From contig QVRM01006574.1 of assembly GCA_003439945.1 (NCBI GenBank), forward strand, positions 559,501 through 623,500: a DNA stretch of 64,000 nt. The letters are read 5' to 3'. Shown here in pieces: positions 20,620-30,519 of the stretch. The translations under genes were made by a program, and so were the position numbers. Every line of letters starts with the position of its first letter. The first letter of the stretch is position 1. This DNA comes from Dermanyssus gallinae. Lineage: Eukaryota > Arthropoda > Arachnida > Mesostigmata > Dermanyssidae. The notes under the pieces are model-generated. The model was not told the origin of the DNA and made no database searches. It was given only the letters and a program-made list of their open reading frames with translations.

Positions 20620-21113
20620 CTCCTAAGAGCATTGGAGCAAGCAATAAAGCATATTTTTTCGATAGTAAAAATCCCAGGGCTAAAAATGGAGTCTAAGGTC
20701 TTTCTGCAGGTCTCCATACGTAAATGTATCGACTGCACCTGCGAGCGTATCTGCAAGCTTTGCAACGACCTCTTTTTACAAGCTCGGACAACAAAGTCTT
20801 GGATATGACACAGTTCAATGGGGTAGCTTAGGACAGAAATATTTGAGATGCTGGCTGAGAGGACTGGGTCGAAGGTTACTAATGGCAGGCCGCCCGAAGC
20901 TGAGTGATGTTTTCCCGTATGATTGGACATGTTGTCAATGGTGCTTTCCAAAGCAAAGGCATTTTTGAGAATAGCAGTCTTGCACCTCTTGCAATATCTT
21001 TTTGGTGAGTTTGGCCAGAGCAAGGCGCGCAGCATAAAGGGGTCTCCTCGCCCGATGCAAGTAAAGCGCCCGATTTCTCCGACTGATTTACAGTGACGTG
21101 TCATGCGAGTCAC
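20620..21113 (-). other. unidentified open frame with possible BED-type zinc finger
   Basis: A 170-codon minus frame contains RYCKRCKTAILKNAF followed by NMSNHTGKHH. C-x2-C then H-x4-H, with NM before the first H, resembles the BED finger of hAT transposases. No other transposase motif follows, and the sequence after it looks random. A hAT remnant is possible; a chance frame is equally possible. Confidence 0.25.
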
Positions 21114-21149
21114 AGACGGGGTATGGTAATCTAGCCTGAGCTGCCTTTT

Positions 21150-21702
21150 CTATTCCAATATTAGCATGAGCTGACAGAAATTCTCCCGCTTTTTTTCTCA
21201 TCCTTCTCACTTGCCGTTTATTTCCCAATTTCTCTTAAAAAACTTACTGTAGATTCGCTCACGACCCCATGGTTTCTGTCGCAACTGGCTGTACTATAAA
21301 AGTTGCCTTCAACTCGCGATACCTCAGACTTTTTCGCTGCTCCGCTAAATCGGCAACAGCGCTTGCTGATCTCGAGGCTCGATTCCTGTAAGATGAAGCC
21401 AAAGTGTCCCACACGGCTGCGTCCCACACAAGAGCCTTTTCGAAGGACTAGGGAACTACGGTCATTCCGTGTGGGCGTACGGCTGAGTCCGTTGCCAGTC
21501 CTGCTAACTCTTTTCTGCAGGGCACGTTAGCGGAATGCAGCGCCTTTGAAATAACTTCGTTAAGCGCGGCGTGGCGCGAAGGTCTTCCGCAGCTTCTAAA
21601 ACAGCTGAGGCCATGCTCTCCCTCGGCGACACCGGTGCGTCGCAAAGGGAGCAAGCATGAGGAACGCGGACGGCCACCTCTAACATTGAACCTGATGTAC
21701 AC
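21150..21702 (-). mobile_element. R2-like (RLE-type) LINE C-terminal remnant
   Basis: Minus-strand pieces read EGEHGLSCFRSCGRPSRHA, LATDSAVRPHGMTVVP, KALVWDAAVWDTLASSY and VVSESTVSFLREIGK. They match in order the zinc cluster, the PDGMTLIP and LVWDATVTDSL endonuclease motifs and the C-terminus of the elements at 14.0 and 37.3 kb, with stops and PD changed to PH. A dead fragment of a related subfamily. Confidence 0.7.
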
Positions 21703-22035
21703 GGCAATTTCTTTGCTGATGTTATGTCTATATTCTGAATAGACTTTTTAGCCGCCGTTTGAACACTTGCGATAGGCCGTTTTCTACTTTGTCGAAAACT
21801 AAAGAATCTGACAAACTTTGTTTTCCCTAGAATTAACACATGTTTAAGGAGGTTGTCTTTAGTTCTCGACCATCCTGCTTCCCCTATGGGTTGGAACTCA
21901 TCCAGAGCCATGTCCTTAATGCACCGAGGACCGGACATGTTAAATTATTTTTTTTCTAACAGTCTTTGAGGCAGCATGGCCGCTGACTCTCGGCAGTCAT
22001 CTATTGTTAATGAGCATTGCTCAAAGAGCATTTGA

Positions 22036-22118
22036 CCAACAACAGGAATCGAACCGGCAATACCCCGGTAGATGACAACCATGACTAGCACACTAGCGGC
22101 CTAGACCACCCCGCCACA
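22036..22118 (-). repeat. tRNA-like short element (family T, good copy)
   Basis: The minus strand has an A box (TGGCGGGGTGG) and a perfect B box (GGTTCGATTCC) about 50 bases apart. The body matches the worn copy at 1451-1525. Its anticodon arm does not fold as a standard tRNA and no CCA-type 3' end or terminator was judged convincing. Likely a tRNA-derived SINE head. Confidence 0.65.
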
Positions 22119-22407
22119 TACCTTAGGTAACGTACTTCTTTTAAACATAGATTTAAACTTACCAAAAAAACGACTAAATACCAAATACTTATACTGCAAG
22201 TGGATTCTTGAAGAATCTTGTTCGGTAGAACAAGGTCTTGTATTTTGTCGATCACAAACACTATTTTAAATGTTGTAAATAACTAAAAGCCGCGACATGG
22301 CGCTATAATAGAAACCATACTTGGTGTCTTGCAATCGGCGCCAATTTGGTCACGTTTTTTTCTGTATATATTCATTCATGTATATTATTAATTTTGCAAT
22401 CACTTTG

Positions 22408-23872
22408 TATTTGATTGATTGATCTATTGTTTGCTTGGCATGCATACCTAAATAAACACGTTACCCTTTTATATCAGGGGCGCTTAGAGCAGCAGCTTAT
22501 AGATTACTTACGCATCCATATAATCCATGTGTACTTCAATACCTACTGAGTATTTGCTTTCCATTGTGATAACCTCTTCTTTGTAATATCGACCAGCTCA
22601 TTTCTAACATTTGATCCTAGAGCTAGGGCCTCCGACAGCTTTTAATATCTGCTTCCCCCCTAAGGCTATACATTCTTTAATAATTTGTTCGATTGACTCA
22701 TTCTCTAGCTCACATGCTCTACATTCTGTACTGTGCTTCTCCTTTTATTTAGCTTTATGTATCCTTGTATTCAACATACCTGCCCTGGCATCTGCCAATA
22801 GCCCACTCGCTCTTGAATTATCGTATACCCATTCTACCCCGCCCCTTTCCCGCATTTCCTTTCCATACATAGTTGCCAAACTTGATTTGGAGCCCATCGC
22901 CAATTTCCATTTGTCTGTATAGGACTTGTTTACCTTTAATTTCACCATTTTCTCTGATACCCTCGCTCTTGCCCAATGCTGAAAATTGTACCCAATATTC
23001 CTAGCTGCGAACTCTACTCTGCGATCCCACTTCGTTTTAGTCCTAAGTGCCGTCTTTACCAGCTGCATCTGTTTAACCCATCTTTTTCAATCCTACTACT
23101 AAATCTAAGCTTACCTTGTACTTCCCTTTGTATAAATGTTGACATTCCCCCTTCCCCCTCAAGAAATTCCCTGGCGCAATTAAAACGGCAACTCAATGCA
23201 AATCTTATCACCTCTCTTTGTATTGTTTCTAACTTCTTTCTCAACCTTGCGCTGTGGACTAGAGAGGCATTAGCAAAGGTCAATCATGACACATACATGG
23301 CCTTCCATATATTCCTTGTTATAAACCCCCAGAAGCCCTTACACCTTACTGCATTTCTTCTTCTTTCAGCCTTCTTCCTCCTTATGATCTCTTCTTCCTC
23401 TAAATAAGCACCCCCTGCAGTCAATGTCACCCCAAGATACTTGTACTGACTTTTATAATCCAATTATTTTCCCTGTACTACAGGTTTCTTTGCCCCCCTA
23501 GTCCCATTAAATACTAAAACTGCGCTCTTTTTTTCATTAAACGCCATGCTTAGTTCCTCCGCTGCTTCACCAAATGCATTCAACATTGATTGAACTTCGC
23601 TAGTACCCCGCCCTAACACTACCATATCGTCAGCAAAAAGCAGCACGGGTGTCTTGATATACATATACACCCTTTTCCCCTATCTGCCATCCCAAAGCCG
23701 TTCTACTAATCCTTCGCGCTATTCTCTCTATATACATTAAAAAAATCACCGATGACAACGGACAGCCTTGTCTGGCCCCCTTAGCAACTATAAACTCTTT
23801 AGATTGTTCGGCTGCTATTATTATTCTTACCGCGTTATTCCTGTAACTTTCTTCTAGTAGCCACCCACTTAA
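22408..23872 (-). mobile_element. LINE family Y, 5'-truncated broken copy
   Basis: Minus-strand pieces match the open copy at 59.8-61.4 kb: TPVLLFADDMVVLGRGTSEV (23650), ASLVHSARLRKKLETIQRE (23260), CRFNCAREFLEGEGGMS, VKTALRTKTKWDRRVEFAAR (23060) and GVEWVYDNSRASGLLADA (22830). It ends in a (GATT)n tail at about 22408 (ATTGATTGATT on the plus strand). Frameshifts and stops break it. It splits the right direct-repeat unit. Confidence 0.85.
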
Positions 23873-23904
23873 AGATGGTACATAATTACAATACAGTCGT
23901 TATT

Positions 23905-26873
23905 ATATACAACTCCAATCAAATCCTATCAATCAAAGTCAGAGGGAGAACGGGACGTCGCTTCGGGAGCGGCCCCCGTCGCCCCCACTAAACTGTTGTC
24001 AGTGGAATTGCGAGGGTTTCGCTTCAGTGATGAGCTGCATTCCCGCAGCTGATCTGGCTGCGTTCGACTTGATCCTTCTTACCGAAACTTTCGCCACGAA
24101 ACGTTTCGATGTTGAAGGTTTCTATGCTCATCACTTTCTCGCAGCGAAGCCCTCCCGTGGTCGGCCAATAGGAGGAGTTTCACTCCTGATCGGCCCCAGA
24201 CTTAGTAAGTCAGAAATTCTACTAGCAAAAGACAACACTTTGGTACTTTCCACTCCCGACTTCGCCTTCGTGGAAATGTACAGCGGCGACACGACGCTGG
24301 ATCTGCTGGACAAGATCAGCCGAGGGTTAGCCTGCGTCCCCGACGACCGCCCGGTGCTCCTCGCCGGCGACCTCAACTGCAGGCTTGACGAGCCTTTACT
24401 CTCTTCTCGTACGGAGGCAGTGTTGGCGGCACTCCAAGAGTATGGGCTCTGGATTTGTTCAGACCGGTCCCTTCCCACCTACTACTCCGACTCCCGAGGC
24501 CCCCAAGATAACCCACGGCGACCAGGCAGCTCCACCATTGATATCTTCGCATTCAGGGGTGCCAGCTCTGATATCGTCTTCAGAGGTTGGCCAACGGGCT
24601 CGGCTATGATGGGACTCAGGAAACACATCCCCGTCGCAGTCGCTCTGGCTGTCAATCCCGACGCTCTGGGCGCCAGGAGACAGGGCGTGTCTAAGGCCAT
24701 CAACATCGGGCTACTCCGGGAAAATCTTTTGCGGTTCGATCCTGCAGTTCTGGTGGACGCCCTCTCCGCCGTTCTTACCTGCCTCATAATCGATGCAGCT
24801 CTTCCCCATAGAGTCTGTTCGCGCAAATCACCGCCCTGGTTTGACAGAGACTGCTATCAAGCAAGGCATTACCTAATGCAGCTTCTGATGGCGTCTAGAG
24901 CATGCAACGCGATGAAGAACGCCTACAGCGCGTTCTGGCGAGACTACCGTCTCCTGCTGCAGATAAAGAAGGCGGCCTTCGCCGAACTACAGGAGCAACG
25001 ACTGGTCCTACAGGCACAGGAGACTCCGTATTCCTACCTGAAGGGGCCGTTCAAGTTCACGAGCTGTCCCATCGCGCCCGTGAAACTTCGATCCTACTTC
25101 GAGCGTATGTTCACGAGTGCTTCCACCATCCCGGTCTCCATCCCCGCTACAACTCCTCCCGCAACCGCCTGGGAACAAGAGTTTGCGCGGTCTCTTGAGT
25201 CATCGTTCTCTGAGGACGAGGTCTCCAGCTCCATTCAGCATCTCAAGAACAACAAGGCGTTTGGCGCTGACCGCGTGAGAAACGAGCACCTAAAGGTGGC
25301 CACCTCGCTGATCCCCCTCTGGACAACCCTCGTCAACAAATGCCTATCCCAAGGACGCATTCCTGAAACGTGGAGGGAGTGCATTTTGAAGGTGATCCCC
25401 AAGAGTAAAGGCGACCTTCTTCTTGAGTCATCATGGAGAGGGATGGCAAAGAAAAGCTGTGTGTACAAGCTGTTGTCGTCTCTGCTGTACAGGCGACTGT
25501 CCTCGTACCTGGAAGTCAGAGGGGCGCTCCCACAAGAACAACACGGCTTCAGGCGGCACAAGTCAACATCCACAGCATGCGGCGAACTTCTAGATGAGAT
25601 AACTTCATCGTTGCAGAAAAAGCAGCGGCCACTGCACGCCGTCTTCGTGGACCTAAAGTCCGCGTTTGACGTGGCACCTAGGGACACCGTGTTGGAGAAA
25701 CTCGCCCGCTTCGGCATCGGCCGACCACTGCTCACCCTCCTGGCATCGATTCTCCAACCCAACTCTATCGCTCTGGATGATGGAGTCTGTGAGCATCCGC
25801 CATTCCTCCAGACCACGGGGTACCCCCAGGGGGACAACCTGAGTCCCCTGCTCTTTGCTGTTCTCCTAAGCGACCTGCCCGCCCTTGTCAAGGAGCTGTA
25901 TCCCATGGTGGGCATTCTTCTATATGCGGACGACATCGTCATGTTTAGTCGCATCAGGCGGGACCTCCAGGCTTCCATCAAGGTGCTGGAGAAGTACTGT
26001 GACAACAACGGCATGTGTGTGAACGCGTCGAAGACCAAGGCTGTCAAGTTCAGGGCAAGAGGCGCCCTCGCCTCTCACGATCGTCTTCGACTACGCAACT
26101 CGCCCATTGAGTATGTGAGCAACTTCTGCTACCTGGGGGTGATCTTCTCCAGCAGGGGTGTGTGCTTTAGCAAACATATCACCGAGCGCGTGTCAAAGAG
26201 CGTCGTGGCTATGGCGACGATCGGCGAGCCACAGAAGCTCTCACTGTCGACCGCCCTTCAACTCTTCCACCTCAAGGTATCTTCGGTTGCCTCCTATGGA
26301 ATCGATGTCATCTGGGAGCACCTGTCGGCACATCAGCTGGACCAACTGGACAAGGTCAAAGCAACGTTCTTGAAGAGAGTCTTGGGCTTACCGCGGAACG
26401 CCCAGAACCGACTGGTGTACGCGTTGGCCGGGACAGGACCATACCTAGAGGACCTCGTGCCACGCTTCCAGCTCCGGCCCATACCTGCTCTTCAATCGTT
26501 CAGGGCTACCTTCGCAGAGAAGATGCGCGACATCCCCACGGATTTCTACCGAACTCGAGCCATGACATCCTCTGCTTGGAAGGAACCCCTGCAGGACCTC
26601 CGACATGTCATCACTCGATACGCTGTGCATGGCCTCCATCACCAGCTTTGTTCGCGAAGAGACTTTCATGAGCCGCAAGCAACCTGTATATGTAGACATT
26701 GCCTTCAGCATTGCCCCCGATATCATTTCGAGGGGTGCCAGAGCTTCGATAGCCTACGACGGTTGGCAAGGGAATGTGACTAATTAACCATTGTTTTTAA
26801 CCATTGTTTTTAAATCATATGACATGTAATATACCTTTTTGATCAATAAATGAGAAGATGATGATATACAACT
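23905..26873 (+). mobile_element. LINE B with 10-bp target site duplication
   Basis: ATATACAACT occurs at 23905-23914 and 26864-26873, bounding a body of 23915-26863. The body is a 3' untranslated end with AATAAA and a short GATGAT tail behind one long open frame. An intact duplication and an unbroken frame mark it as one of the youngest insertions here. It landed about 40 bases from the truncated end of LINE Y. Confidence 0.85.
24030..26783 (+). CDS. LINE B ORF2: APE endonuclease and reverse transcriptase
   Basis: An open frame of about 917 codons from ATG at 24030; the reading also continues upstream (PPLNCCQWNCEGFASVM), so the true start may be 5' of this or lost by truncation. The apurinic-type endonuclease comes first: FDLILLTETF, PVLLAGDLNCRLDE, GLRKHIPVAVAL. 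The RT spans roughly residues 430-720: KVIPKSKGD, LPQEQHGFRRHKSTST, VFVDLKSAFD, TGYPQGDNLSPLLFA and LLYADDIVMFSR with the catalytic aspartates. A cysteine/histidine cluster lies near the C-terminus (CICRHCLQHCPRYHFEGC). The pair nicks target DNA and copies the element RNA onto it. No ORF1 is present in this copy. The clade was not resolved. Confidence 0.9.
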   Translation: MSCIPAADLAAFDLILLTETFATKRFDVEGFYAHHFLAAKPSRGRPIGGVSLLIGPRLSKSEILLAKDNTLVLSTPDFAFVEMYSGDTTLDLLDKISRGLACVPDDRPVLLAGDLNCRLDEPLLSSRTEAVLAALQEYGLWICSDRSLPTYYSDSRGPQDNPRRPGSSTIDIFAFRGASSDIVFRGWPTGSAMMGLRKHIPVAVALAVNPDALGARRQGVSKAINIGLLRENLLRFDPAVLVDALSAVLTCLIIDAALPHRVCSRKSPPWFDRDCYQARHYLMQLLMASRACNAMKNAYSAFWRDYRLLLQIKKAAFAELQEQRLVLQAQETPYSYLKGPFKFTSCPIAPVKLRSYFERMFTSASTIPVSIPATTPPATAWEQEFARSLESSFSEDEVSSSIQHLKNNKAFGADRVRNEHLKVATSLIPLWTTLVNKCLSQGRIPETWRECILKVIPKSKGDLLLESSWRGMAKKSCVYKLLSSLLYRRLSSYLEVRGALPQEQHGFRRHKSTSTACGELLDEITSSLQKKQRPLHAVFVDLKSAFDVAPRDTVLEKLARFGIGRPLLTLLASILQPNSIALDDGVCEHPPFLQTTGYPQGDNLSPLLFAVLLSDLPALVKELYPMVGILLYADDIVMFSRIRRDLQASIKVLEKYCDNNGMCVNASKTKAVKFRARGALASHDRLRLRNSPIEYVSNFCYLGVIFSSRGVCFSKHITERVSKSVVAMATIGEPQKLSLSTALQLFHLKVSSVASYGIDVIWEHLSAHQLDQLDKVKATFLKRVLGLPRNAQNRLVYALAGTGPYLEDLVPRFQLRPIPALQSFRATFAEKMRDIPTDFYRTRAMTSSAWKEPLQDLRHVITRYAVHGLHHQLCSRRDFHEPQATCICRHCLQHCPRYHFEGCQSFDSLRRLARECD

Positions 26874-26879
26874 TGAACA

Positions 26880-27895
26880 CTTTAGCAACCGTTTAAATAT
26901 TTATATCGCGTTCAAGGGAGATCAATACGTCGAGTAATAATATGTGATACCCTTGACCTGCCAGGCCATAAACTAACAGCTTTATGCTTGTTTTCTGTCG
27001 CATTACAACAGATGTTACGACCCAGATCTGACGTTTATTGAGAGAGGAGAAAAAGAAGACAACTATGTAGTTTTTGCAGAAAAGATAAAAAATCTTTAAA
27101 TTTAATCCCGATATTTGGAGTAAATGTAGCGAATTCCGAGCCACAGGACTCATGACATTAACATATTTTCAGTTTACTCTAGACCGTCAGGACCGTCAGC
27201 TATTCGTGTTGGAGGAGTGGCATGCTGCCTGACTAATGCAAAAAAAATGCTTTTGGTGGTGATCTTAATTATCTAATAGACAAACCTAAAAGTACGAAAA
27301 CTATCCGTGTGTAAAACTATCGCAACTTGTAGTCTGTAGCTAGTATCTACTAAGAACGCCATTGTAAACAGCTTCAAATTGAGCACACAGCCAGCAAATT
27401 CTGGGTTGTGTTCACAGCAGTTGCTGCTGCACGGATGAGGCAATGAGTGTTCACAGAGGCCGTATGCTGTACTCCTAAAGAGGGTATACTTTACGCTGTG
27501 AACCAGCAATATTATTAATTCGCCGTTTTTTTTGTTGACTTTCTTTGAACTGCTGCTTAAACTATAATGATGGAGAAACTACCCGTCAGTCACAAGCCCT
27601 GGGCCTACTTAAAGAAATATTGCAGGAGGTGTTAGACCCTGAATGAGAGCATAACGGAGCATGCTCCGTCAAGGGTGTCGCTCAGGAAGTCCTCTGATTT
27701 GTGTTTATGTTGGATCTCGGAAAAAATCTAAAAGCGGTAAAAAACATTATGTATGCAGCAAATGTTATCTCCCGAAACCCCTAATAATCTTTCGGTTAGA
27801 CTTTATTTTAATAGTTGAGTAGTATTTTAGTAGTTTTCATAGTTGTTCAGAGTACTAAACCGCAAACTCTAAATTTAATTTTAAGAGATTAAAAT
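26880..27895 (+). repeat. direct repeat, right unit part 2 (receptor copy 2)
   Basis: Aligns with 5095-5225 and 5440-5900, with a deletion between, and more weakly with 7780-7910 (TTACGGTTAGATTTTT..., AAACC.CA.A.TTTAATTTTAA). It ends where a LINE Y fragment begins. Confidence 0.7.
27012..27050 (+). pseudogene. receptor copy 2 truncated exon (GYYDPD block)
   Basis: After the same CATTACAACAG acceptor as at 5201, the phase-matched reading is G-CYDPDLTFIER, against G-YYDPDINLLHD in copy 1. The rest of the exon and its donor were removed by a deletion that joins it to intron sequence equivalent to 5450. No other exon of copy 2 was found. Confidence 0.65.
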
Positions 27896-27903
27896 GTAAA
27901 ACA

Positions 27904-28221
27904 TTAAATAAACTTATCGTACTCTCGTTCTGAGTGCGATCCCTTTAGAAAAAATACTTCTTTCTGAATATCGTCTAATTTCTTCCATGAACCTGTGCTA
28001 TGCACTAGAACAGAATTTTCAAATGTCAGCCCTGGCACATTACATTGTCTTCCAAATGTTGTAAGCGCATATCTATTGAAGCCCCATAGACTTTTGCACC
28101 TTACCAAATTCCGACCTCTGTCTGCCTTCTTTATTCTTAACATTTCTTCCTCATTCAACAATTCTTCCTTTGATGCTATAGTCACACCCAAATATTTAGA
28201 TAAACAGCTATATCCGCACAA
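27904..28221 (-). mobile_element. LINE family Y, diverged internal fragment
   Basis: A 105-codon minus frame reads SKYLGVTIASKEELLNEEEM, RCKSLWGFNRYALTT and FENSVLVHSTGSWKKLDDIQ. These align with KYLGVTMTTGGNYLEKEEIL, RCKGLWGFNKYIVTT and FANASLVHSAGLGKKLETIQ of the copy at 59.8 kb. It is the most diverged of three copies in the window. Confidence 0.8.
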
Positions 28222-28880
28222 AATTTGGCGTGCTACCTTGCATAGGCCGAATGCGTTAATTCATTTCGGTTTGCATCTGTCAGCGTGACAAGTCTCCGTA
28301 GACAATTTATCACATATTATCAAGGACGTAGTTTGAAAAATTGATAAAGTTATACACATCTGCGATCAAATTACATACCTTTACGACATTTACGCTTAGG
28401 TTTCCCCCAGCTGGACAAAGAGGACAAGCGCAGTTTCCAATATTTAGGAGTTTTAAGTGAGACCTTACATTAGAGAAGATTAGGACCCATTATAGCGCGA
28501 CAAAAGCTTAAAAAGAGCGACATTAGGACAGCCGTAAAACATCTTGCTTTAAATGTTAGTACCGTTCGTTGATGATAGGGTCATGTACATGCTCAAAGAC
28601 AACTGCCTGTCAATGCCCGCGGGTGCGATGATACCCAAGGCCCCACTCGCATTAAAAACTATTAAAGTAACAGCTTCACAGGTCCGTGCAGCAATAATTT
28701 TTTTCCCACCAGCGACGGCAGGAGGTTGCAGAAGCTTTATGAATATGACCGATTGCATGTGGGCTGGCTTCTTAAAGACTAGCTACAAAGATAATAACTT
28801 ACCTGATAAATGAACACTGTCAAGGATGCTCTTTTTACTTTGCGAATGGAATGCGCAGTAAAAAAACGGAGCAGATGCTA
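28222..28880. other. no gene recognised
   Basis: A plus frame (28553-28813) and its antisense have no recognisable domain. No repeat boundary was found. Confidence 0.35.
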
Positions 28881-29735
28881 TCAATTCAATTTACGTGCTC
28901 CTTTATTGCTTTCAAAGGGTAGATCATTATATACTTAATTATTCAGGAAAATCCTGTATTCAATATATACAATGCACAATGTAAGAGACATAAAGAACAA
29001 TTTACTATATAATAGGTCGAAATAGTACCTTTGCAACATATATGTAATTTTACAGTATATAATAATATATCACTAGTGCATGGTTCTCAACATTCTGGCC
29101 ATGCGCCACAAAAACATATTTTTGATTCGGTCAGATCGTGCAACTATTTTCGACGATATAGTTTGAGTATTGCGCAGATTGTTGTCGCGAATAATAAAAA
29201 AGATGGGAAGTCTATTCGACTGAGAGATTCGTGCGTACATTTTAGAATCTGCTCTTGAGTGTAGTTCTGATATAGGTACTAAGTCGTGACTGCTGCGCTC
29301 TACCTTACATCTCAATGCAACACGTCGAAGGAATTTAAACTGAACTTTTTCAATTGCATCAATATGTTTCTTCAAATACGGCCGCCTGACTTCACAGCTG
29401 TAGATGAATTTGGGAACTACAGGGCTATTATAAAGGCGGATATAGAACATTGGACATTTGATAATAAAACAACGAATTATCATATTACATATAAGACTAG
29501 CAGATTGAATAGTTTGCGTGATGTGAATGTTAAAATCTAGCTATGGTGTTACCGTATCCCCAAGGTCGCGAATGCTGTTTACTCTGGGTATCTCTTGTCC
29601 ATCAAGTGTGTAAACGTGGTCCTCTTTCAGATACACAACGGTGCATTTAGGGACCGAAATTATCATATCATTTTTGGCGCACCAATCGGAGATGGAGTCA
29701 ATTGTTCTTTGTAATCTCCCTCCTCGTCTGCTGAC
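28880..29735 (-). mobile_element. CR1-like LINE X, 3' part (RT thumb, C-terminus, 3' UTR)
   Basis: The minus strand reads LQRTIDSISDWCAKNDM, YLKEDHVYTLDGQEIP, IRDLGDTVTP, YNSPVVPKFIYSCEVRRPYL and KHIDAIEKVQFKFLRRVAL, the RT thumb and C-terminal region of CR1/jockey-type LINEs, ending at a stop at 29073. An AATAAA lies near 28915. The upstream half of the same RT is at 36020-37257, on the far side of the inserted R1-like element. One internal stop is visible. Confidence 0.75.
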
Positions 29736-30519
29736 AGTCGTCGAGTGCGGTCACGCGCTCCCGTGTGTTTTCAGGGCGGATTTCGAGTGAATTTGGTGAA
29801 TCAGTGATAAGTGTCTGTGCGGTGTCGTGTTGCTGGGTGTCTGGAGCTACCACAAACGCGTCCGTCGCCTTTGACGGTGTCCAGCGCAGTGGTAAGAGTT
29901 AGTTCCGATTCCGACCACCAGGGCGGCGCCACGGATGCAGCCCACCCGGCGAGGTCATCTACGCAGCCCTCTCCGTACGAAAGGAGACACACCGGATGCA
30001 ATCGCAGAGAGGGCATCTCTTGCCAAATAGACATTGCCATCCCAGCTAAGGTGACCCGAGCTTTCCGTACGGGCCGTAGGAGCCAGCACGAGTTACTACA
30101 GTCGCCTGAGCATATCTCCGGTGACATACTTGGTAGGTCCATCTCAGCAATAGACTGGTGAATAGCCCGGCAGATACTTCAGAGCACGATCGCACTTATA
30201 TACACACCTTTCAGCTACAAGACACGGAGAAGGTGTCAACGAGCACATTGGTGAAAGTTAAAAGGAAACCGATGCGGCTATCTTAAAGCGGCTTTTGTGT
30301 GAAAAAGCCCCTCCCAACAGGCAGACGTTTTATAACGGAGACACGAGAGATGTCCTTTGGAACACTTGCCTTGAAAGAGGGAATAACTCTATTTTCTAAG
30401 ACTTACTAAGAAACTTTGATCCGCAATATATCAGCATCTGATCACGACACAACAGCAAGCGAGACATCGTTGAACTGAGAACAGCAAGCTCTTCCCGATC
30501 ACATCCTCCCTCTTAGGAG

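Larger units (their letters stand above)
20440..22405 (+). repeat. direct repeat, right unit part 1 (receptor copy 2)
   Basis: Blocks 20440-20620 and 21705-22400 align with 3840-4000 and 4690-5080. Between them lie an unidentified open stretch and an RLE LINE remnant, and a tRNA-like element is inserted at 22036-22118. Confidence 0.75.

Noticed and set aside
25235..26047. 270-codon minus-strand frame
   Set aside because: Exact antisense shadow of the LINE B reverse transcriptase.
28553..28813. 86-codon plus frame and its antisense as a host exon
   Set aside because: No recognisable domain or convincing splice sites.
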